This document shows positions 56,406-64,000 of a stretch of DNA of 64,000 bases, one piece after another. The stretch's first letter is position 1. Every line of letters begins with the position of its first letter. Location of the stretch: NCBI GenBank assembly GCA_025201375.1, contig JAIWZP010000007.1, positions 62,001 to 126,000 on the forward strand, in the 5' to 3' direction. Origin of the DNA: Gongronella butleri. Taxonomy: Eukaryota > Mucoromycota > Mucoromycetes > Mucorales > Cunninghamellaceae. The notes under the pieces are model-generated. The model made no database searches. It had not been told where the DNA came from and saw nothing but the letters and a program-made list of their open reading frames with translations. Made by a program: the position numbers and the translations under genes.

Positions 56406-56703
56406 AAGTGGGGGGAACGCGCGATTTTATTTTAATTCATCCACAAAAAAACAAGCTTTTTAAAATTTCTTGTCATCTTTACTTTATTGTAGGATTGGCT
56501 AGGAATAAAGGACGAGGATCAGTGGACTTGAGCGATTTAATCCAATTGGCGACGAAGTGGAGGGGAGAGGGAAACACGCGAGTTTCGTCTTTTTTATCAT
56601 TCATCAAAAAATAGGTTTTTTTTGCAAATTTTTTTTCATCTTTATTAGCATTAGCGAGGAATGAAGGGTGAGGATCAGTTTGCGGGATATTTATTCCAAT
56701 TGA
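56406..56703. repeat. Two direct repeats of about 155-163 bp downstream of the secreted-protein gene
   Basis: Unit 1 (56406-56548) and unit 2 (56562-56703) share, in order, GGGGAACGCGCGA/GGGAAACACGCGA, ATTCATC-CA-AAAAA, TTTTTTG/AAAATTT, CATCTTTA, GAGGATCAGT and TTTAxTCCAATTG. A further GGGGACACGCG start occurs at about 56235. They lie within the 3' flank (probable 3'-UTR or terminator zone) of the minus-strand gene ending at 56745. Confidence 0.65.
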
Positions 56704-56744
56704 GGATGGTTTTACATGAAAGTAAAAAAAAAAAAAAAAGCTGC

Positions 56745-57722
56745 TTAAAGCTGCAAGACCTTGGCCAAGTCAGTGGGGACAGTGAGCTTGTCAGTGAGGG
56801 CGGTGACCTTGGCGCCCGTGGAGGTGAGAAGCGAGGAGACCTGGATCTGGTAGACGCCCTTGACGAGGGTGCCGTTGACAGTCTTCTTGATGTTGCCCTT
56901 GACAAACTTGGCGGGGATGGCAATGACGTCGGACTTGACCGAGGAGACGGCAGAGCCAGCGACGGTCTTGAGCTGGGCGACGGTGAGCTCGACAGTGGAG
57001 ACGGTGCCGGTGACGGTGCCAAGGAGGGTGGTGACGGTGGAGGAAACACCCGAGGCAGAGCCAGTGGCGGAGGTGAGGGTGGACTGGATGAAGGACAATT
57101 GCTTGGTGAGCTTGGAAGGAAGGCCCTGGACGTCGAGCTTGCCACCGGAGACGGTGCCAACGGTGGTCTGGAGGGTGGAAAGGGCGCCAGAGAGGTCACC
57201 AACGTTAAGGGCGGAGGTGAGCTCGGTGGGAAGACCCTGGAGCTTGGCGGGGAGGCTCTCGAGGAGGGTGGGGAGACCCTGGATCAAGGTGGGGAGCATG
57301 GCGACCTTGGCTTGGAGGGTGGCGGGCAAATCAGCCAAAACAGCTTGGAGCTTGGCGGGGAGCGACTCCAATTGCGAGGGAAGCGAGGCCAAAGTGGCCT
57401 GGAGCTGAGCGGGCAATTGCTCGACAGCGCTGGGCAAGTCGGCGAGCTCAGATTGGAGCGACGCAGGCAAGTTCTGGATGACAGACACCAATTGCGTGGG
57501 GTCGTTCAAGACAGAGAGCACTTGCGATTGCACATTGTCGGGAAGGGTCTCGACGGTGGTCAACAAGTTGTTCACCGAGAGGAGCGAGGTCACGTCCAAG
57601 AGGTTGGGCAAGAGGAGCGTGGCAGAGCTGCCAGTTTCCGAGCCAGCGGCCGAGCGGGCAATGGGGGCAGCTTGGATGCCCATGAGGAGAGCAGCAGAGA
57701 TAGCAATGAGGGAGAAACGCAT
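56745..57722 (-). CDS. Secreted protein of proline-punctuated amphipathic helices
   Basis: An intronless gene of 325 residues. A clean signal peptide (MRFSLIAISAALLMGIQAAP) is followed by a helical region, about residues 50-170, built from units starting LP. Alternating 11- and 7-residue units (for example LPAQLQATLAS, LPSQLES, LPAKLQAVLAD, LPATLQAKVAM, LPTLIQG, LPTLLES, LPAKLQG) make an 18-residue super-period equal to five helical turns. The C-terminal half is Ser/Thr/Val-rich, with no Cys or Trp anywhere. Codons are strongly C/G-ending, unlike most genes here, which suggests high expression. I recognise no family. A surface-active or lipid-binding extracellular or wall protein is a reasonable inference from the amphipathic pattern, but untested. 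Confidence 0.85.
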   Translation of the reverse strand: MRFSLIAISAALLMGIQAAPIARSAAGSETGSSATLLLPNLLDVTSLLSVNNLLTTVETLPDNVQSQVLSVLNDPTQLVSVIQNLPASLQSELADLPSAVEQLPAQLQATLASLPSQLESLPAKLQAVLADLPATLQAKVAMLPTLIQGLPTLLESLPAKLQGLPTELTSALNVGDLSGALSTLQTTVGTVSGGKLDVQGLPSKLTKQLSFIQSTLTSATGSASGVSSTVTTLLGTVTGTVSTVELTVAQLKTVAGSAVSSVKSDVIAIPAKFVKGNIKKTVNGTLVKGVYQIQVSSLLTSTGAKVTALTDKLTVPTDLAKVLQL

Positions 57723-57836
57723 CTTGAAAGAATTAAGGAAGGGTGGGGGGGGTCAAAAGGAATGGATTAGATTTCTTGTGAGGGAAAGTGAATGATAAAA
57801 AAAAAAAGAAAAAGAAAAATCTGACGACCCTGACCC

Positions 57837-57845
57837 CTTTTTATA
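57837..57845 (-). promoter_or_regulatory. TATA box of the secreted-protein gene
   Basis: TATAAAAAG on the minus strand, 115 bp before the ATG, identical to the element before the ABC transporter gene. The leader between them is C/T-rich (CTTTCCCTCACAAG-like) on the sense strand. Confidence 0.6.
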
Positions 57846-57849
57846 ATGC

Positions 57850-60004
57850 GCGATACTTTGGCAGCTCCCCCCACAAAATCTTTATTTTTTTTTCGCTACC
57901 GCGTGCCTAATTTGGCAAAAGTCTGATCTGACTATGGGGTCACAGAGCACGCCCATTGAGTTTGCATTTTTTTCATTTCCTTAGTGTGACCCGTGTAACC
58001 CGAGTGGCGTGCAATCTCTCTCTCTTGCTTCACGACACAAATTAAAACAAAGAGAATTCAGAGAGAAAGAGAATGCAACGCGCTTGTTCACCATGTGTTT
58101 TTTTTCTTTCTTTTTTTCTGCATTGCATTGCATCAAGAGTGTTCCCTGTCCTTTTTTTGACATAAGCATGAGGGAGGTCCAAAAAAACAATCCAATTGTA
58201 AAAAAAAAACAGATCATCCTCATTTACTTTTAGTCGCTTGAGCGGGGCAACATGGTGCGCCAATGGCCTCTGTCTGATCGCTGATTGCCCTTTCACGCCT
58301 CCATCTGGGTTCATTTTATTGTCGGTGGGGGAAGAGGGGGGTCCTTCTGGTGTTTTTGAGACGCGAATTGAGCTGAAGGGGCTCGTTGTGTATTGCCAAA
58401 AGCAAGCAACGTGTGTATGGGTCCAGGAACTTTAGCTTCCACCCGTCATGGCTGTGCAACCATTGCCTGATCACTGTTCTTTAGGGTATGAAATTGTGTC
58501 ACCCAGCTCATTTATCTCGTTATTTCTTGATTGCCATGACATCACTGTGGCCACTTGGAAAATTGTCGCGCTGATCGACGCGCAAATAAAAGACGAGACG
58601 CGTCATTTTGAGATCAATTGGCCGCACGTGGGACGCGTGGATCGCCGCTGTCGTCATTGACAAGCGCGAAAAGGAGACGCGCATGAGCGCTTACTATCAG
58701 CACAGACAAAGAGAAAGCATCTGTGCCAATTGGAATCCCCGCAGACGCAGGCTGCAAGGGGAAAGGAACCAGAAAAACGGTTGCCTTTCTACGCTTGGCT
58801 ACTGGGATCATTTGTTAAACTTAATTCTATGAAATCCTAACCAAAAGCAGACACCAATCTCGCCTCGCAAATTAAAAAAAAAAAAAAAAAAAAAAAAACG
58901 GGGGGAACAACACCTTTTTTTTCCATCCAGCCGTCCAAGATGATGGGTCGTACATTTTTCAAAAAGTGAAACGCCTCGAGCCCGATTGCATAATCCCAAA
59001 GATGAGCAAGGATTGGACCGACACCATTCCTTTTCTGCAAGGAGCCGAGCCATTCTTATTTAAAATTTTCTCCTTGTTGCAAAAAGCGACATTTTGTGCG
59101 CGATAGTATAATTGATGAGCCACTTTTCTGCTTGTTTTAATTATGATAGAGCGTCAGGAAGCGCAAGATAGTGCGCTGCGCAGGTCCTTCGCGCTCAGCT
59201 GTCCCCACTTCGGAGCCCAACACAAGCCGAGACCCCATTTTTTTTTTTTTTTTGGCGATCGTCACGGCCCTTTAATCAAAAAAATTCTGAGTTTCTGATG
59301 GCTGACCTCGAAATTCTGCTTGAAAAGGACGCCGATCAGCTTGGAACTCGTGCCAAAAGAAGCTAAAAGTTAGGAGACAAGGTGAGGTGGGGGAGCACAA
59401 GCACCTCTTTTCACTAGATAGTGCCAAGATGCCAATGGAATCTCGTCTTTCAATTGCGTTTTACTGACACACGATGTCGAGCACTCATTGTAAATGTTAG
59501 TTCCAAAAGAGTGTTTGCTCCATGTGAAGAGCAACACACTTTGAAAATTCAGGCACCACCTTGCATGAGGAGGTGCAGCTCATGGCACACCATCCCCGCT
59601 CTTCCTCCCCCCCCATTGCTTTTTTTTTTCTTCTTGGGTTCTTCTCTCGCTTTCCAAAGTTCCCCTCCCCCCACGAAAAAAAAATAAAGCGACCAGCCAT
59701 CCAGTGTCGAAATTTTTCTCACAGTGGCAAATCGGGAACAAGATGCCCGCATCCAGCACGCGCGTGAAAAAGCCAATCGACCGAAAAAAAAAAAAAAAAG
59801 CCCGTGGTACAATGACAGCGCGTTTTACAGGGACTCTTTGTTATATAAAGTGGTGGATTTACAATATTTAATTGGAACAAGTGGGTATTTCGAGGGGGAA
59901 AAAAAAGAAAAAAAGAGGGGGGCATAGGCACAATAAAAACAAAATAAAAACAAAACAAGAAAATAAAAAAGACCGTGCGGATCAAGTCATTATGATTCGA
60001 CGCG
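57850..60004. other. Spacer with a weak coding-like segment at 58448-58760
   Basis: Mostly homopolymer-rich non-coding DNA (A26 near 58874, T17 near 59238). One segment, from ATG 58448, reads TWKIVALIDAQIKDETRHFE then INW. A different frame continues RTWDAWIAAVVIDKRE. Together these vaguely resemble a chromo-barrel (Eaf3/MRG15) fold broken by a frame shift. Too weak to call a gene. Confidence 0.3.
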
Positions 60005-63000
60005 TTATGCGGGCTTTGAGGATGACGTGAACCACTCGTGCTGCAATGCTTCGTAGGGCGACAGGCGTTCCTCGGGGTCCCATTTTAGGCACGCGCAGAT
60101 AAAATCGAGAAACAGGCTGTCTTTGCACGGGATGGCCGCCTGCAGCGACTTTTGCCCCGGCTTGCGACGCGTGCCTCGCGAATTCGTCACGGGGCGTGGA
60201 CTGTTGTTGCTGTCTGTTAACGAAAAAAAAAAAAAAAGCGTGAGAAAATGGGAGAAAATGGGCACAATGGCATCCCTTGCTGCTTTTTTTTTGTTTTTTT
60301 TCTTTTTACCAAAAAAGAGCTTCTTTCTCGAGCAGCGATTGATAAAGTCGGCGCAGGGGACGTCGAGGATTTCCATGATGCATGCGAGCTGTTCTTGCTC
60401 TGATTCGCCAGGGAAAATGGGAATACCAGTGTAAAGCTCGGCCAGGATGCAACCAAAGCTCCACATGTCAATGGCCGTGTCATAGCTTGCCCCGAGGATG
60501 ATCTCAGGAGCACGGTAGAACCGGCTTTGGATATACGTGTACACTGGACAAAAAGGAGAAAAAGAAGAAAATGAGCCACATTACAAAGCAAACACGCATT
60601 TTTGTTTTTTACCTCGCTCGTTGACAAAACAGCTGCTACCAAAGTCAATCACTTTGATTGTGCTTTTAGTAGGGTGCTTTAGCAGGATGTTCTATTAGCA
60701 ATCAAACACAAAAAAAAAAAAAAAAACAGGTCAAATCTCTCCCATGATCATGCGTCACTGCGCGTGTTGCTCTCATTTTCATTGCACTCTGTCTTACCTC
60801 TGGCTTCAGGTCACAATGAATGACGCCATGATCGTACAATAGGCAGAGCGCGTGTAGCAATTGCAAAGCAAATCTAAAAAAGGAAGGCTGAGCACGCGTT
60901 TTTCACCTTTTTTTTTTGTGTTCTTTTTTTTTTTTTTTTTACCTTTTGATGAGGCTGATGTTGAAGCCTTTGTAATCGTATTTTTTGATGAATTCGTACA
61001 GGTTGATGCTGAGACACTCGCAGACGATGCAAAGATGGCTGCGAAAGTAAAAATAATCGGTCATGCGCACGGAATGGTGCTGATCGTCGGGGTCCCACGC
61101 AACGAGGTCCTTTAAGATCTTGACCTCGGTGAGGGCCTGTTCGTGGAACCGGCGTTTGTTTCTGATGAGCTTGATGGCGACGGACATGTTGGTTTTATGA
61201 TCAAAACACTTGACGACCTGGCCAAATGAGCCTCTGCCGAGCTCCTCGAGGATCTCGTAGCGATAGCCGAGATGATCCTGGCGCACAATGAGGTAGTCAC
61301 CACGGTCGTCGTCGTAGCCGTGGTTGTTGCTGCCTGCGTGGACAGGATGACCCTGGATTTTGGTCGCGTAGGGCCCGACAAAGTAGATATCATCGTAATC
61401 GTGGATTTCCTGCTTCTCAAAGGCCGAAAGACATGGTCCATACAGCTGCAAAATGGCATCTGGCGATTTGCCGAGTGGAATTGGCTGGCCATCGGCGGGA
61501 TTGGCGCCCGGGGACGCGGCTGGGTGGCTGTTTGAGAAAAGGAATGGCTCGGACATGCGATGTTGATGGACATGGCGTGGTGGGCGATTCATCTCGATGT
61601 TTTGGCTCTTTCGAGCGCGTCGATCGCGTGTATACGCGTCATCTTGGTGTTGTTGTAGATGCTGGGCAACCATAGCTTGCAATTTCTCCTGGAGGCTGAG
61701 CGCAGGGCCATTAGCTGCTGACGAAGACGCCGACGCGGCATTGTCCATGGCGCCAGCGGCCGTCGGCACAGCAATGCTTGCGCGATGTCGATTTTGAAGC
61801 GTGTTTGTCGCGGTGGCATCGTCAAACATTTGTTGTTGCTGTTGTTGCGCCGATCCGGCAGTCTTTGCCGAGCGCGCGCGGCGGTCCGACGCGGATGCTG
61901 ACGCATCATAGGCGGCCCACCCGCCCTTGCTCGAGGCATTGATGGATAAACGCCGAGTGGACGTTGGTTTGGACGACGCGAGCTGCGGCATGCTCGGACG
62001 ACGCGTCGAAGCCATGGTCGCGTCCGGCGATGGCTTTTTCTTCGTGCTTGGTCGCGCAATGCCCGCGCCAGAAGCGCCAGCGTCGTCGTCGTCCCTGAAT
62101 TGCTGCGGTGTTTTGATCATTTTCGACACGGAGCTCTGAATTGGCTCGACTTTCATCGGTGGTAGCGCCACCGGCTCCAGCACTGGCGGCTTGGCCAAAT
62201 TCCCGGGGAGGGTCTGCAATAAAAATGAACAAAAATGAACAAAAACGACAAAAACGAGAAAAAAAAAGGAGAAAATAAGATAGGCAATCGTGGTCACGTG
62301 GCCCATCTCGGGTTTCATTGCCCGTTGCTCCGACCCCGCCTCCTTTGTTTTTTTTTTTTTTTTTGCCTCATTTTCATTGTTTTGTTACCTTTCCGCGCTT
62401 GCGCGTGTAATTTGATGGTGGTCCGACGGTCTTTTTGACGGATGCGGATGCCGGCTTTGTCGAATCATGAACGGTTTCGCTGACGATGCTCTTTTTACGC
62501 AACCTGACGGTGGTGGTGGTGGCATTGGAGGCATTGGCGGTGTTTGTGGCTGTGGGGACGCCGTCTTTGAGGGATTCTGTGCGAGATCGTCGCCTACGAG
62601 CGAGAGAAGCGGCGGTGGCGTCGTCGAGAGGGGTCGATTTCTTGCGGAATCGTATGGGTGAGGCGGCGGGGGACGATGGGGTCTCGTAGGCGTCTCTTGT
62701 GGGTGTGTTTACTTTGATGAGGTTGGTGGAAGGGGGGGGTGATATGGCGCCTTTGCAGCGATGAAGAAGCAGAACGTGGTGTATCTGGAGAAGAAGGGGA
62801 TGCAGAAGAACGATGATGTGTGTGTAGTAATTGATGAGGAAGATTAGTTGCGGAAGCAAGGACGGAAGAGCGACGACGAGCGAGCAAAGACGATCGTGCT
62901 AGATTTTGTTGATTTTGTTGTTGCTGTTGTTGTTGGTGCAAATCCTCCTTTGCCAATCGCTGCTTCATGGCTAGCGTGTCTTTCCATGCGTCGTACAATC

Positions 63001-63796
63001 GGATTGGCTTGGCGTCATTTGTTTCGGGCAATGGTGGTGATGCACGATCCACGGGATCGTCGTCATTGGACTTTCTCGCACGAGGCAAGGATCGACAGCC
63101 TACATCTGCTGTGTCATCCACCACCACTTTGGCGGCCCCGTGGCCCTTGCGTCGCCGCAAAATCACAGAGTGCGTGTCCTCTTTTTTCGAATTCGTTGTT
63201 GTCGTTGTCGTCGATGGACGTCGTGTTGTTGTCGAAACCACTGCCAATGAATGTGCACGCGCCCGATTGGCCTGATTGACTGCAAGAGACTGTTGTTGTT
63301 GATGCTGCTGCTGCTGCTGATGCTGCTGTTGATGCTGTTGATGCTGAGTAGGTGCCTCGAGATACGATGGACGCCTCGATGTCAGCCTTACAGAGTCAAT
63401 CATGCTCTTGCGTCGCTGTGGATCCAATTGCGACGCGCGCCGAGTCGTGCGAATTGACGCACTAGTCGCTGAAGCCGCTGCAGACACCTCTAAAAGAATC
63501 GAAAACAAAATCAATGGATTGATTTATTAGAAAAAAAAAAAGACATAAAAAAAAAAACGAAACAATGGATGTTTTTTTTTCCACATTCAGCATTTTCTCC
63601 CCCCCTTACCATCATCGTTTAAACCGGCATTGCTGCTTCGTGAGCGGCTGCTGGCCGTGGACCGCGCAAAGCCGTTCTCCATGGCCCTGCTGGGTCGGCG
63701 CGCCTTGGAAGCCGCCGACGTCGTCATATTCTCGGAGGGCTCAGCGGGATCTAACCAGGACGACTTGAACGTGCTGACCGTCGTGGAAGAAGGCAT
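60005..63796 (-). CDS. DYRK-family kinase (Pom1/DYRK2-like) with apparent frame break in exon 2
   Basis: Exons 63796-63610, 63489-62389, 62213-60943, 60873-60798, 60691-60613, 60543-60310 and 60213-60005, about 1051 residues if one base is discounted in exon 2. The long N-terminus is Ser/Thr/Gln/Arg-rich. A DYRK-homology box (GYDDDRGDYLIV) precedes the kinase domain: P-loop LGRGSFGQVV, lysine in VAIKLIRNK, catalytic loop HCDLKPENILL, DFGSSCF, activation loop with the Tyr-x-Tyr autophosphorylation motif YTYIQSRFYRAPEIILG, then DMWSFGCILAELYTG and a C-terminal WDPEERLSPYEAL. Class 2 DYRKs regulate polarity and the cell cycle. The frame changes between about 62710 and 62860. Either the C8 run near 62730 has one extra base, or a 79-nt intron with a poor GTCCTT donor is removed. 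An intron just before the ATG suggests a 5'-UTR exon further right. Confidence 0.88.
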
Positions 63797-64000
63797 GCCT
63801 AAAAGACAAAATTTGTAAGTCTGTGCTTGCTCTCGTTCTCCAAAAAAGGGGAAGAAAGAGCAGCTTACAATAACAAAGACAGTCGTGCCAAAGAGATGAA
63901 GAGCAACAAGGGGGTAAAAAGCGTGTACTGCCAGTGGGAAAAAAGAAAAACGGAGCAGCGCGCGCAGAACAGAGCAAGAACCTGAACGACGCTGTAGCTC
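63797..64000 (-). other. Probable 5'-UTR intron and leader of the DYRK gene
   Basis: On the minus strand a TATT|GTAAGC donor at about 63870 pairs with the TTTTAG ending at 63799, two bases before the DYRK ATG. The upstream exon would be untranslated or add codons outside the window. Confidence 0.45.

Noticed and set aside
56661..57770. A 369-codon open frame on the plus strand, Gly/Glu/Leu-rich
   Set aside because: It is the antisense shadow of the secreted amphipathic-repeat gene. The minus strand has a signal peptide, TATA box and codon bias; the plus reading is a repeat artefact.
1..64000. Search for tRNA, rRNA, snRNA, CRISPR arrays and complete transposons
   Set aside because: I saw no A/B-box pair, no U-snRNA core, no regularly spaced short repeats and no transposase or reverse transcriptase reading. 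A covariance-model scan would be needed to exclude small RNAs.

Overview
This window is nuclear DNA of a filamentous-type fungus. The evidence is about 79 short spliceosomal introns (mostly 50-140 nt, GT-AG with two GC-AG cases), a Zn2Cys6 regulator, an NDT80/PhoG-type factor, a TALE homeobox protein, DML1, TRM6, ALG8, AFG1, a Pom1-like DYRK kinase and a full-length ABC-B transporter. FIST-domain and WDR7 (rabconnectin-3 beta) proteins are not typical of budding yeasts, so I lean towards an early-diverging lineage. That is inference, and I cannot name the species. Introns and spacers are full of A/T homopolymers of 10-30 nt.

Layout, left to right. The 3' end of WDR7 (+) converges on a mitochondrial-looking FIST protein (-). 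A repeat and two tandem small C2H2 genes (+), with a possible third remnant, follow. Next are an intronless CBM21 PP1 targeting subunit (-), a TALE homeobox gene (-) and the exosome subunit RRP41/SKI6 (+). A 0.9 kb dispersed repeat (repeat A) precedes a minus-strand block: MFS sugar transporter, TRM6 and a Zn2Cys6 factor. A gene-poor island (about 22.7-25.6 kb) is rich in TACTGTA/TACAGTA motifs and repeat fragments.

The second half starts with a coiled-coil, tail-anchored protein (+) that looks KASH-like, then AFG1 (+), an NDT80/PhoG protein (-) and ALG8 (-). A second copy of repeat A sits beside a candidate small secreted-protein gene. DML1 (+) converges on RAD51 (-). Tandem 485-bp repeats (repeat B) follow, then an ABC-B exporter (-), valyl-tRNA synthetase with 14 exons (-), a bestrophin-like channel (+), an intronless secreted protein made of proline-punctuated amphipathic helices (-), and a DYRK kinase (-) whose N-terminal exon carries an apparent one-base frame break at a C8 run.

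The genes do not form one pathway. They are mostly conserved housekeeping functions: RNA decay, tRNA modification and charging, N-glycosylation, recombination, mitochondrial quality control and membrane transport. They are separated by repeat islands. The least described items are the 11+7-residue secreted protein, the KASH-like protein, the C2H2 pair with its remnant, and the candidate gene beside repeat A. Exon boundaries were read by eye and checked for phase consistency. Every multi-exon model listed keeps one frame from start to stop except the DYRK gene.
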